Below, piece after piece: positions 27,362-36,665 of a DNA stretch of 52,858 nt (its first letter is position 1; every line of letters starts with the position of its first letter). Below the pieces are notes generated by a model. That model did not search any database. It had not been told where the DNA came from and saw only the letters and a list, made by a program, of their open reading frames with translations. A program made the translations under genes and the position numbers. The stretch comes from Thermoplasmatota archaeon (lineage in GTDB: Archaea; Thermoplasmatota; Penumbrarchaeia; Penumbrarchaeales; Penumbrarchaeaceae): positions 1 to 52,858 of the forward strand of contig JALOTP010000026.1 in assembly GCA_025457865.1 (NCBI GenBank), read 5' to 3'.

Positions 27362-29278
27362 ATGGTGGGTCCGATGGCCAAGATAGGGATAACAGAACTT
27401 ATTTTGAGGGATGCGCACCAATCACTGTTCGCGACCAGGATGAGGACCGAGGACATGCTGCCCATCCTTGACAAGATGGACAGGGTCGGTTACTGGGCCG
27501 TCGAGATGTGGGGGGGCGCCACTTTCGATGTGCCTATAAGGTACCTCAACCAGGACCCGTGGGACAGGCTCAGGTCGATCAAGAAGGCGATGCCCAGGAC
27601 GAAGCTCATGATGCTCCTCAGGGCCCAGAACATAGTCGCCTACAGGAACTTCCCCGATGACCTTGTGGAGAAGTTCGTGTACTATGCCCACAAGAACGGG
27701 ATAGATGTCTTCAGGATATTCGATGCCTTGAACGACTTCAGGAACATGGAGGTCCCAATGAGGTCCGTGAAGAAGACGGGGGCCCATTGCCAGGCATCCA
27801 TCTCCTATACGATATCACCCGTCCATACCGAGCAGTATTTCATAGACAAGATGCTCAAGCTGCAGGAGATGGGGACTGATTCCATCTGCATCAAGGACAT
27901 GGCTGGAATGATATCGCCCAAGAGGGCCTACGATATCATCAAAGGGTACAAGGAGGTTGGCGGTAAATGCCCTGTGGAACTGCATGCTCACTCGATATCC
28001 GGTATGACCGGTATGGCGTATCAGAGGGCGGCCGAGGCGGGAGTGAGCGTTGTCGATTGCGATATATCGCCCTTTTCCGAAGGAACGGGCCATCCCGCGA
28101 CCGAATCCGTTGTGTATGCTTTCAAGGGTACGGAATGGGACACAGGTCTGGATATGGAGCTATTGATGGAACTTCGTGATTACTTCAGGACCGTATTCGA
28201 TAAGTACAGGCACCTGATGAGGATCGAAGCCCTACGGACAGACCCCTCCATAGTGATGCACCAGATCCCGGGCGGGATGATGTCCAACCTGGTGTCACAG
28301 CTCGAGATGCAGAAGGCCAAGGACAGACTGGATGCCGTTCTGAAGGAGGTCCCCAAGGTGAGGCAGGAGCTCGGTTATCCCCCCCTTGTGACACCCACCT
28401 CTCAGGTGGTCGGTGTCCAGGCCGTCATGAACGTCCTCTTCGGCAGATACAAGAACATCCCCACCGAGACCAAGGATTATGTCCGCGGTATGTATGGGCT
28501 GTCCCCCGCACCGATAAGCGATGAGATAAAGGAGCTGATACTCGGCCCGGATTGGAGGTCACAGATGGTGACCGGCCGTCCCGCTGATTCATTGAAGCCC
28601 GAATGGGAGATGAGGCGGAGGGAGCTCCTTGAGATGGGGCTCCTCAGGAAGGAAGAGGACGTTTTGACATATGCCATCTACCCCCAGATAGGTCTGAAGT
28701 TCCTCAAGGGAGAGGTGATCCCCGAGTTCACTTCCGAGAGCCTGCCCCTCCCGATAGAGCACAAGGCGACAAGGGCTTTCGTCAGATCGTTCTTCCCTGA
28801 GGTCCAGGACATCTACCTCTCGGAGAAGGACCCTGCCCAGATGGTCAATGATGCCATTGCTGCGATGCCGACGCAGCGGTCGGCATGTTTCGACGGTCCC
28901 CAGAAGCTCAAGGTAGAGATAAAGGGTAATACCTATGATGTTACCGTCTATCCTCCAGGGACCGAAGGGGGCATGGATATAGTACGGTCCCCCGAACAGG
29001 CGGTAAAGAGGCCTCCCCAGGGAAGCGGAACGGTTCGGAAAGCGGAAACCACGTCATCAGCGAAGGGTGAGAAGGTCATGTGCCCGATGCAGGGCACTAT
29101 CTACAAGGTGCTCGTGAAGGAGGGCGACAGGGTCAGGAAGGGCCAACCGCTCCTGGTCCTTGAGGCTATGAAGATGGAGAACGAGATCAATTCAACCAGG
29201 GATGGGACCGTAGAGCGTATCTTGGTGGGCGTCGGACAGGAAGTGGGGAGCGGGAGCGTCCTTGCGATAATATCATGA
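27362..29278 (+). CDS. oadA: Oxaloacetate decarboxylase alpha subunit (carboxyltransferase plus biotin carrier; PycB-like)
   Basis: Transfers CO2 from oxaloacetate to its own biotin. The N-terminal TIM barrel (about 1-300) has LRDAHQSLFATRMR, the metal/substrate motifs (CIKDMAGM, VELHAHSISG) and DCDISPFSEGTGHPATES. A conserved PycB/OadA helical domain (300-460) follows. After a linker, the biotinyl domain (about 565-638) carries the biotinylated lysine in VLEAMKMENEI. 638 residues is the normal full length. The next two genes are OadG and OadB. This argues for a Na+-pumping decarboxylase and not for pyruvate carboxylase, whose PycA partner is absent here. ATG 27362 is used; ATG 27374 is also possible. 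Confidence 0.93.
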   Translation: MVGPMAKIGITELILRDAHQSLFATRMRTEDMLPILDKMDRVGYWAVEMWGGATFDVPIRYLNQDPWDRLRSIKKAMPRTKLMMLLRAQNIVAYRNFPDDLVEKFVYYAHKNGIDVFRIFDALNDFRNMEVPMRSVKKTGAHCQASISYTISPVHTEQYFIDKMLKLQEMGTDSICIKDMAGMISPKRAYDIIKGYKEVGGKCPVELHAHSISGMTGMAYQRAAEAGVSVVDCDISPFSEGTGHPATESVVYAFKGTEWDTGLDMELLMELRDYFRTVFDKYRHLMRIEALRTDPSIVMHQIPGGMMSNLVSQLEMQKAKDRLDAVLKEVPKVRQELGYPPLVTPTSQVVGVQAVMNVLFGRYKNIPTETKDYVRGMYGLSPAPISDEIKELILGPDWRSQMVTGRPADSLKPEWEMRRRELLEMGLLRKEEDVLTYAIYPQIGLKFLKGEVIPEFTSESLPLPIEHKATRAFVRSFFPEVQDIYLSEKDPAQMVNDAIAAMPTQRSACFDGPQKLKVEIKGNTYDVTVYPPGTEGGMDIVRSPEQAVKRPPQGSGTVRKAETTSSAKGEKVMCPMQGTIYKVLVKEGDRVRKGQPLLVLEAMKMENEINSTRDGTVERILVGVGQEVGSGSVLAIIS

Positions 29279-29333
29279 ACATATCACCAATGCTAAGGAG
29301 GACTGTCGCATACCGTGAAAGGGGGATCGTTGC

Positions 29334-29669
29334 ATGGACTTGTTGTTCGCATTGATCTTGATGGTCATAGGGATGGGGGTGGTTTACGCTTTCCTCTACA
29401 TCCTGGTGTGGGTGATGAGGGGCCTCAGGTTCTTCGAAAGGCTCCCCGGCTTCAAACCACCTCTACCGGTCGAGGTGCAAAATGATGCCATAGAGGAGAG
29501 TACGACCTCGGGGTCCGAAAAAGAGGGGCGGGTAGTGGGGGAAGACGGGGATGAAAAAGAGATCGTTGCCGCCGCGGTTAGCGCTTACATGATGCTGCAG
29601 AACCGGGACCAGGGAGGACCCGGTCCAGTTGGAGACTCTACGAACGACCTAGGGAAGGTGACCATATGA
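29334..29669 (+). CDS. oadG: Oxaloacetate decarboxylase gamma subunit
   Basis: A 111-residue small anchor subunit. One N-terminal membrane helix (LLFALILMVIGMGVVYAFLY) is followed by an acidic linker and the short conserved end EIVAAAVSAYMMLQ, typical of OadG (usually EIAAIAAAI). It assembles OadA on the membrane subunit. Its stop overlaps the OadB start (ATGA), so the two are coupled in translation. Confidence 0.85.
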   Translation: MDLLFALILMVIGMGVVYAFLYILVWVMRGLRFFERLPGFKPPLPVEVQNDAIEESTTSGSEKEGRVVGEDGDEKEIVAAAVSAYMMLQNRDQGGPGPVGDSTNDLGKVTI

Positions 29670-31420
29670 CCATTGCTCGAAAAAGGTCGCTTGTCGTGAT
29701 GTTCTACGGCATCCTCGCCATATCGCTCCTCATTGTTATCTCCGGAAGTGCCAAAAGCTCCGGGGGGGCCGTGGAGAAGGATGTTTTCACCACCTTCGAT
29801 TCCTTTGACGGCTGGGCCGGAGCTTCTGTGGGGGTCGACGACGGTTCATGGAACGTATCACTCGACAGTTCGATCCCGCGGAGCAAGCCATATGCCCTGT
29901 TGATATCGGCGGGCGGGGCTGGCACGGGTATTGTCTACATACAGCGCTCGGAAGATATAGGCATGACCGCCGCCATCAAGGTGACGCTCAGGTTCCAGGT
30001 GCGGATCGAGAACACCACTGGACTCGTGGTATATGCCGGTGTGGACCGACCCGAACGGGCAGAGGATTTCATAACCGTCCCGACCGTGGGCTCGGACCAG
30101 TACCAGGGGATAGAGGAATCCTTCAAGTTCGAGACCCCTGATGAACGAAGGATCTTCGTGGCCATAGGCATGAACTCCTCGGGGGGCATCTCGGAGCTCC
30201 GTATCGACGACATGGAACTGGTGATAGAGAAAGGGGCGCGGGAATCAGGTAGGAGCATCATAGACTTCGTGGAAAGGTTCGCGGGGACCCTGGGATTCAT
30301 AACCATGAGCTGGAAGAACTTCCTGATGATAGGCATCTCTCTCGTGCTGTTCTTCCTTGCCATAAAGAAGAACTTCGAACCCCTGCTCCTGGTCCCCATA
30401 GCCTTCGGGATATTCATCGTGAACGTGCCCTATTTCATCTCCGGAAGCACGGTCAATATCATGTCGCCGGACGGAGGGGCGCTGAACATAGTGTACACCC
30501 TGGGCGTAGCTACCGAACTGTTCCCGCTGCTCGTCTTTTTGGGCATAGGGGCCATGACCGATTTCGGCCCGCTCATAGCTAACCCGAAGACCGCTCTATT
30601 GGGCGGCGCAGCCCAGTTCGGCATATTCGGGGCCCTCTTTGTGGCCGTTGGCATCGGCTACGTTCCCTTCATAGGTGATATTATACATTATACGATACAG
30701 GAGGCCGCATCGATCGCCATAATCGGCAGCGCTGACGGTCCCACCACGATCTATACCGCCACCCAGCTAGCTCCCCACCTCGTGGGGCCGGTCGCGATAG
30801 CCGCGTACTCCTACATGGCCCTTGTACCGATAATCCAGCCCCCTATCATGATGGCGCTCACCACGAAGAAGGAGAGGAGCGTCAAGATGGAACAGCTGAG
30901 ACCGGTTTCTCAGACCGAGAAGCTCATCTTCCCGTTCGCTTGCATCATACTTACGGCGCTGCTCATACCTGCCGCCATCCCGCTGGTGGGCATGCTGATG
31001 TTCGGGAACATACTGAAGGTATGCGGTGTTGTCGATAGGCTCTCCGAAACAGCAAAGAACGCACTCATGAACACCATAGTCATCCTGCTATCCATATGCG
31101 TGGGTGCTACCATGAACGCGGACACTTTCTTACAGGCCAAGACCCTGGGGATAATCGCCCTGGGCCTTGCGGCCTTCGCTCTTGGGACCGCAGGAGGGGT
31201 CCTGATGGGAAAGCTCATGTACATCACCTCGGGGGGAAAGGTGAACCCGCTCATAGGCGCCGCAGGCGTGTCGGCAGTCCCAATGGCAGCCAGAGTGGTG
31301 CAGAAGGTCGGCCAGAGGGAGAACCCCGGCAACTATCTTCTTATGCATGCCATGGGTCCGAACGTAGCCGGGGTCATAGGCTCGGCGGTGGCAGCCGGGG
31401 TGCTGCTGGCGTTAGTTTAG
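29666..31420 (+). CDS. oadB: Oxaloacetate decarboxylase beta subunit with an extra extracytoplasmic N-terminal domain
   Basis: The membrane subunit that couples decarboxylation of carboxybiotin to Na+ export. Residues about 205-584 are a normal OadB, from GFITMSWKNFLMI and AIKKNFEPLLLVPIAFGI. It includes the Asp in GAMTDFGPLIANP (Asp299, position of the essential Asp203 in Klebsiella OadB), GSADGPTTIY, and NPGNYLLMHAMGPNVAGVIG near the end. The first 200 residues are extra. A signal-anchor (13-30) precedes a beta-rich domain (about 38-190) resembling galactose-binding/CBM sandwich folds (FDSFDGW, SWNVSLDSS, GISELRIDDMELV). Usual OadB is about 375-435 residues. Start ATG 29666 overlaps oadG. 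Confidence 0.9.
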   Translation: MTIARKRSLVVMFYGILAISLLIVISGSAKSSGGAVEKDVFTTFDSFDGWAGASVGVDDGSWNVSLDSSIPRSKPYALLISAGGAGTGIVYIQRSEDIGMTAAIKVTLRFQVRIENTTGLVVYAGVDRPERAEDFITVPTVGSDQYQGIEESFKFETPDERRIFVAIGMNSSGGISELRIDDMELVIEKGARESGRSIIDFVERFAGTLGFITMSWKNFLMIGISLVLFFLAIKKNFEPLLLVPIAFGIFIVNVPYFISGSTVNIMSPDGGALNIVYTLGVATELFPLLVFLGIGAMTDFGPLIANPKTALLGGAAQFGIFGALFVAVGIGYVPFIGDIIHYTIQEAASIAIIGSADGPTTIYTATQLAPHLVGPVAIAAYSYMALVPIIQPPIMMALTTKKERSVKMEQLRPVSQTEKLIFPFACIILTALLIPAAIPLVGMLMFGNILKVCGVVDRLSETAKNALMNTIVILLSICVGATMNADTFLQAKTLGIIALGLAAFALGTAGGVLMGKLMYITSGGKVNPLIGAAGVSAVPMAARVVQKVGQRENPGNYLLMHAMGPNVAGVIGSAVAAGVLLALV

Positions 31421-31760
31421 GGTATTCTATGAGAGATTTTCTCGCTCGTCATCCACGATTGTTCCATCGTTCCGAACTGTTCCCTCTACCATCTGGAAGA
31501 AGATGAACAGCACAGTTCCCTCTATGTCAGACCAAGAAAGAGATGGAACAGGAAGCTCTCGAAGTGACATATTGATACCTTCACATTCATGTGCATTATT
31601 GTAGATAAACAACCTGTACATGTTGGTACTAATATCTTTTTATTATGGAGCAAATCTTATATTCAACAATGAACATCGTTTTTTAAGAACCAGAGCTTGT
31701 CTTTGAGACGGTGTACCCTCATAGCAAGTGTCCCGTTCCCTAATAAGGAGGCTTAGGAAG
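31421..31760. other. Intergenic stretch and leader before the thioester-domain gene
   Basis: About 340 bases without a convincing gene. It has a widely spaced perfect 9-base inverted repeat (TGTTCCATC 31460-31468 and GATGGAACA 31542-31550). TATA-like runs lie near 31636-31645 and 31681-31686. A Shine-Dalgarno-like GGAGG lies at 31747-31751, about ten bases before ATG 31761. A long leader is possible. Confidence 0.35.
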
Positions 31761-32843
31761 ATGCGCAAAACATTACCGCTTTTAGCTCTTGGAGTTGTAG
31801 GTGTCCTGACCATCGTTGCGATATCCATGTCAATGGCAGCGACATACAACAGCAAGACCGTTGACCTGATAGCAGGAAAGACCATGGATGCCGGGGAAGT
31901 GATCGTCACCAATGATGGATCTAACATCTATGTGAAATTCACCGCTGGCGAGGATTGGTATATCACTGAGACCCATGTCCATGTTGCCGATGACGTTAGC
32001 AAGCTCCCGAGCGCCGGGAAGACCAAGAACCTTGTCCCCGGTCAGTTCGATTATAAGGGAGAACATGACTATTTAACCGAATATACTTACAAGATCCCCC
32101 TTGGTTCCTGGGGTAATGGTAAAACGCTCTATGTTGCTGCCCATGCGGTCGTAGGGCACCTCTATGATTGCGGTGATGATGACTGCGACGGCTGTGTTGT
32201 GAACCTCGAAGCCTTCGAAGTGTCCTTACCTGACACCGCTACGATCAAGTTAGTATATCCCTATAGCGGCGCCCCCTCATATTTCCCTAAAATAACCGTA
32301 ACCGACGGTGATGGTCTGGATGGGGATCACGAGGGATGGTGCGTGGATATCGGACGAACGATAAACCAAAATACTCAATATAATGCAAAGGTCTATAACA
32401 GCTATGAGACGCTCCCCTCGGGATTGGTAGATTACCCCGAGAACCTCGATATGGTCAACTGGCTTCTGAACCAGGACTTCGTAGGAAAGACGTCGCCCGG
32501 CGGATATGGGACTTATACCTACGGTGATGTCCAGAGGGCAATATGGACATTGATAGACATTTCCCAGTCTACCGCAAGCATAGGTACCTATAGTGCAGAG
32601 CGAGTCAGTGAGCTTGTGGACCTGGCAGAGGATGAGGATGGCTTTGAGCCAGGTTGCTGCGAGAAGATAGGTGTGATATTCGCTCCTGTCGATTCTGATG
32701 GTAAGGTCACAAATCAGGTAGTCCTGGTAATGGTCGATGTGCCATGCTATGGAGAGGAGACCGCATGGGGAAAGGGAACCAGATATAATAACAAGGGCAA
32801 TTGGGCTATGTATTTTGATTACAAAGTAATCATAGCAGATTGA
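31761..32843 (+). CDS. Secreted protein with a putative Cys-Gln thioester (TED-like) domain
   Basis: 360 residues. Signal peptide (MRKTLPLLALGVVGVLTIVA). Residues 33-165 form a beta domain with VIVTNDGSNIYVKFTAG, WYITETHVHV and LYVAAHAVV, seen in other secreted archaeal and bacterial proteins. Residues about 165-345 look like a thioester domain: Cys194 in GWCVDIGR, the helix MVNWLLNQDF and Gln258 in GDVQRAIWTLID. This matches the ([YFLW]C) and (xQxAIW) marks of Gram-positive TED adhesins, in which Cys and Gln form a thioester that bonds covalently to a host surface. There is no C-terminal anchor. ATG 31761 follows a GGAGG; an upstream GTG at 31728 is in frame but weaker. Confidence 0.72.
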   Translation: MRKTLPLLALGVVGVLTIVAISMSMAATYNSKTVDLIAGKTMDAGEVIVTNDGSNIYVKFTAGEDWYITETHVHVADDVSKLPSAGKTKNLVPGQFDYKGEHDYLTEYTYKIPLGSWGNGKTLYVAAHAVVGHLYDCGDDDCDGCVVNLEAFEVSLPDTATIKLVYPYSGAPSYFPKITVTDGDGLDGDHEGWCVDIGRTINQNTQYNAKVYNSYETLPSGLVDYPENLDMVNWLLNQDFVGKTSPGGYGTYTYGDVQRAIWTLIDISQSTASIGTYSAERVSELVDLAEDEDGFEPGCCEKIGVIFAPVDSDGKVTNQVVLVMVDVPCYGEETAWGKGTRYNNKGNWAMYFDYKVIIAD

Positions 32844-32871
32844 ACCATAATTCAAAAACAATGATGTTAGG

Positions 32872-32904
32872 GGGCGGGGGTCATTCCCCCGCCCTTTTTT
32901 TTTT
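32872..32904 (+). terminator. Strong GC hairpin with T10 tail
   Basis: GGGCGGGGG, loop TCATT, CCCCCGCCC: a perfect 9-bp stem followed by ten T. It lies 29 bases after the stop of the thioester-domain gene, between convergent genes. It has the form of a bacterial intrinsic terminator; archaea usually rely on T-tracts alone. Confidence 0.85.
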
Positions 32905-32927
32905 AAATTTTACAACAGCTTTGGCTC

Positions 32928-35900
32928 TCACTCTTCGATATCTTGGTCCCTGGGGCCTCGGGTCATTGCATATCCCGCTACGAAACCCACTATTAGTGCA
33001 AGCAGGACCCCTATCAGCAACCCGACCGTCAGAGGGTCGCTGAGCTCCGCGGAGCGTGCCTTGGTTATCTTTGTCGTCGATGTCAACGTTACCTTGTATT
33101 CCTCTCCCGGTATGAGCGGAAGGGTCCCGTCCGCATTGAAGCTTACAGCGGTCCCGTCCTTCTTCTCTATCTTGTCCACCTTCTGGGAGAAGGTCACGGT
33201 ATAGTTACCCCTGTATCCCAGCAGGAATGAGACCTTGCCTGTCGCATCCGACCTGAACTCACCCACGCCCGCAATCTGGACCTTCACATCCCTCACCACT
33301 CCCTTCCCCATAACGAAGGTCATCTTTGTGGAAAGTCCGGGAACAAGGTTGGCCGGGGGGATGTAGAGGGTCACATCAAGTGTCTTGCCCCCAACGACCA
33401 TAGCGGTCAGTCCCGGTCTCACCGCCTCGACCCTTGGAGGTTTGGTCTGTATCGTGTACTCGCCGGGATACAGTTCGAACTCGAACTCACCGTCATCGTC
33501 CGTCGTTGTCTCACTGGCTTTTTCCCCCCATTCTATTGTGGGATAGGCCAGCACCGTCACGCCCTTCAACGGTCTGTATGTAAAGCTCTCGAGAACCCTC
33601 CCCTTTAAGGTCCCCTTGGATGGGGTCAGCGTCCTGTTGACGTAGATGTCCACCCAAACGGTGGTCCCGACGGAGAGCATGTTGGTAACGGGGGTCGTTG
33701 TCGTCGTCGTCACCGCTACCGAGGGCAGGACCCTGCTCTCGGCCTTCACGAAGTAGTAATCCGCGCTCTCCCCTATGAGCGACCAGGGGCCGCCAAGGTC
33801 TGTTATGGGTGTGAAGGTGAAGAAGCCGTGGACCGTGGACTGGACAGGCATGGCGAATGTGTCGGTATAGGCCTTGATCCTGTACCCGTGTATCGCAGAG
33901 CCGTCCGCAGCGTTCAGGACCCTGCCTGCGATCGTAGAACCGTTCCTTGCTTCGAATGTTATGATGATGTCCACATGCCGTGATTCCCCGGGAGCCAAGG
34001 TCCCGACCCAAAGCCAGATCCCCCAAGTCCCGGTCGCAAGGTCCAGGCTGAGCATGTTCTTCATCCCGGGATAGACCGCCTGCATGAGGTAGTCCCCATG
34101 TGGGACCTCGTAGGAGTAGAACCCGTCGCTGGATGAATAGATGAAGTCGTCCGAGTACGGCCAGATCGTGACAAGGGTCCCCGGCAGCAGAGCTCCCGAC
34201 GGTGTCTCCTTGTGGACATACCCCCAGATGACCGAGCTGTTGAGGTCATTGGGCCCTATGGGGTCGACGTAGATGTTCACATAGACCAAGCTCGATGGAG
34301 GCACATCGAAAGATACCGGCAAAGAATGGGAGGTGGTCCACGGTCCTATGGGCATGTACCGGTACTCGACACGCACCACATCGCTGAGCGAATGACCGCC
34401 TATCAACGTCCAGATGATGTCCGTGTAAGTTATGGGAGAGAACAGGAAATATCCCGATGGCCCGGTCCTTGTATAGGACATGGAGGCGGATGCGCTTGAT
34501 GCCATGATCTCGAAGTCCCTAACCGGGGCATGGGTAGTATTGTCCAGGATATGCCCTGCTATGGTCGAATGCGCATTGCTCCTGACGAACATGACCCAAT
34601 CTATATGGCGGGTCTGTCCAGGATATATTGTGAGCGTGTACTCCCCTATCCCCCACCAACCGAAGTCAACGTCGTAGGGGCATACATTGTACCCCCCGGG
34701 GAACAGGGCAAGGAGCGAATACGTACCAGGATGGACATGGTACTCGTATATGCCGGATGTCCCTACGTGGAAGAACTCGTCGTCGTAGGGCGATATGGCA
34801 ACATCCGCCCCTATGACCGGAAATCCGCCAAGCATGTCCAGCATGACGTATCCCCAGATGGTGCAGTTGCCGCCCGGGGGCAGAACGGACCCGTTCATGT
34901 AGATATCAAGGAGCACCGGAGCATCGGAGGTGACCTCGAAGCTGTCCATATCATCTTTTTGGATGTTCGCTGGAAGGACCTTGTAGCCGGTGAAGATGAG
35001 ACTCGAATGGACGGATCTGACCGTGTAATCGGTCCCCTTGGGGACGGGGAACACCGTCCAGGTGTTCTCGGACGCGGCCAGGTCAATGGTCCGGTAGAAG
35101 TCAACGGTCCCCGTGAGCGGGTCCTCGCGGGAGAGCGATAATGATGCCCCTCCTAGAGGTACCATCTCCGGTTCCTTCAATACCCTGGCGAACACGAAAG
35201 AGCTCCCCTCGTCCTGTCCGTACTTGAGATGGAAGTCCTGCCTCTTGATGCCTCCTGCCGGAACAAGGACGTTCTTTGAATCTGGGTAGTGTTTCGGGGC
35301 CCAGGCCGTGACCTTCGTAGCGATGCCGCCCGGGAAGGGGTAGAGGGCATAGAGACCAGGGACCCCGAAAAGCTTGGACTTGGCCCAAAGCATATCCTCG
35401 GTGAACACCCAACCGTAGTCCAACCGTACGCCATCACCGAACACGAACCCCCAGAGGAGAGAGCTGCCCCCTCCAGCAACCCCTGGGTTCAATCTCACGA
35501 TCGAACCAGCCTTTTTTCCCGCTTCCACACTGGTTGTGTTGGACCCGGGTTCGTACCCGTTCCTGAAAGCAAAAACGGTATAGTCTTCGGGGATCAGGTC
35601 CGAGAAGATGAAATAACCGGTCTGGTCGGTCACCATCTCGGCGGTCATCCCGTTCTTCATTCCGTACGCGATGACGGTTGCATTCCCCAATGGAAGGTCC
35701 GTTCCCTTCTCCACTACCAAGCCTGTGATGGTGCCGGTCTTTTGGTCAGAAGGTTCAAGGAAGAAATCCACGTAGTGGACCTTGGCCGCATCCACCTTCA
35801 CCTCGTCCCTTCGGTGGGGTTTATAATTAGGAGCGAAGCATTCCATGGAATAGTTGCCAGGAGCAAGGGACAGGACATAGTAACCTACGCCGGTAGTACT

Positions 35901-36392
35901 GGTCTGTTTGACGTTGACGATGACCTCGCCGCCGCCTGCAATGTCCAGAGGTTTTACGACGACGACCGCGCCGTCCACTTCCAAGGCTGATGCCGCATCC
36001 TCCAGTACAACGGTCCCTCTGACAACGCCTTCATTCGGTTCTGCAATAGGTTCAAGATAGATGTCCTGCAGCAGGGACTGTTGGTCAAGCACTATGACCA
36101 CATGCGTTGGGTCGTACCCATCTTTGTAGGCCCATACCTCGTAGGTGCCGTACTCGACGCCGGGCAGAGCATAGTCCCCCGATTTGTCCGTCGTCACGAA
36201 GGTCTTGTTGCCCTTGAGGAAGACAGCAGCGCCGTCTATAGGGGCCTTGGTGACATTGTCCGAGACCCTGCCATAGATGAGACCGATATCATCAGCCCTC
36301 TCACCGTAGGCGGGTACGAGAGTGGTCAAAAAACAAAGAGCGAGCACCAGAGATATTACTGTTCTTATTGACCAACCATTTCTTTCTACCAT
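32928..36392 (-). CDS. Surface protein with about ten carboxypeptidase-regulatory-like (CarboxypepD_reg/SdrD-B) repeats and a C-terminal anchor
   Basis: 1,154 residues. Signal peptide (about 8-30), then some ten beta-sandwich repeats of the transthyretin-like type: I.G.V......PI.GA.V........T...G.Y.....PG.Y.V.A...GY. Good examples are LIYGRVSDNVTKAPIDGAAV, TITGLVVEKGTDLPLGNATV and LKGRVLESFTYRPLKGVTVL. The C-terminus is a membrane helix (GLLIGVLLALIVGFVAGYAM) with a short charged tail. No catalytic domain is seen, so the role is probably structural or ligand-binding at the cell surface. ATG 36392 has GGGGGAG about six bases upstream. Confidence 0.85.
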   Translation of the reverse strand: MVERNGWSIRTVISLVLALCFLTTLVPAYGERADDIGLIYGRVSDNVTKAPIDGAAVFLKGNKTFVTTDKSGDYALPGVEYGTYEVWAYKDGYDPTHVVIVLDQQSLLQDIYLEPIAEPNEGVVRGTVVLEDAASALEVDGAVVVVKPLDIAGGGEVIVNVKQTSTTGVGYYVLSLAPGNYSMECFAPNYKPHRRDEVKVDAAKVHYVDFFLEPSDQKTGTITGLVVEKGTDLPLGNATVIAYGMKNGMTAEMVTDQTGYFIFSDLIPEDYTVFAFRNGYEPGSNTTSVEAGKKAGSIVRLNPGVAGGGSSLLWGFVFGDGVRLDYGWVFTEDMLWAKSKLFGVPGLYALYPFPGGIATKVTAWAPKHYPDSKNVLVPAGGIKRQDFHLKYGQDEGSSFVFARVLKEPEMVPLGGASLSLSREDPLTGTVDFYRTIDLAASENTWTVFPVPKGTDYTVRSVHSSLIFTGYKVLPANIQKDDMDSFEVTSDAPVLLDIYMNGSVLPPGGNCTIWGYVMLDMLGGFPVIGADVAISPYDDEFFHVGTSGIYEYHVHPGTYSLLALFPGGYNVCPYDVDFGWWGIGEYTLTIYPGQTRHIDWVMFVRSNAHSTIAGHILDNTTHAPVRDFEIMASSASASMSYTRTGPSGYFLFSPITYTDIIWTLIGGHSLSDVVRVEYRYMPIGPWTTSHSLPVSFDVPPSSLVYVNIYVDPIGPNDLNSSVIWGYVHKETPSGALLPGTLVTIWPYSDDFIYSSSDGFYSYEVPHGDYLMQAVYPGMKNMLSLDLATGTWGIWLWVGTLAPGESRHVDIIITFEARNGSTIAGRVLNAADGSAIHGYRIKAYTDTFAMPVQSTVHGFFTFTPITDLGGPWSLIGESADYYFVKAESRVLPSVAVTTTTTTPVTNMLSVGTTVWVDIYVNRTLTPSKGTLKGRVLESFTYRPLKGVTVLAYPTIEWGEKASETTTDDDGEFEFELYPGEYTIQTKPPRVEAVRPGLTAMVVGGKTLDVTLYIPPANLVPGLSTKMTFVMGKGVVRDVKVQIAGVGEFRSDATGKVSFLLGYRGNYTVTFSQKVDKIEKKDGTAVSFNADGTLPLIPGEEYKVTLTSTTKITKARSAELSDPLTVGLLIGVLLALIVGFVAGYAMTRGPRDQDIEE

Positions 36393-36566
36393 ATTGCTCC
36401 CCCAACTTATATTCCAAAAAGGAGCATATAATCTTTATCCAAAGGAGGTCAAATAGATCTTATCCTTCAATAGAATTAGTTTAAATGATTAATTAAATAA
36501 AATAAAATAATATATAATTAATACCTTTGCTTCTTTCAAACTATGCGATTTAAAATATATATCACT

Positions 36567-36596
36567 ATATAGAAAATATATTTATATATTCTCTAT
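36567..36596 (+). promoter_or_regulatory. Phosphate-operon operator: near-perfect 14-base inverted repeat
   Basis: ATATAGAAAATATA (36567-36580) and TATATATTCTCTAT (36583-36596) form an inverted repeat matching at 12 of 14 positions with a 2-base spacer, about 70 bases before pstS. The consensus ATATAGAATATATA recurs at 42925-42938 before the DUF47/PhoU-like gene. Together they look like a Pho-type operator. The surrounding 36470-36590 region is very AT-rich and should also contain the pstS TATA box. Confidence 0.6.
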
Positions 36597-36665
36597 GGGG
36601 GGCTCAATATACTATGTTCAGAAATAATATATTCAATATCACCATACTCGCTATCGGGTGACATA

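Noticed and set aside
27362..29278. Pyruvate carboxylase subunit B instead of OadA
   Set aside because: No PycA lies nearby, while OadG and OadB follow directly in an overlapping operon.
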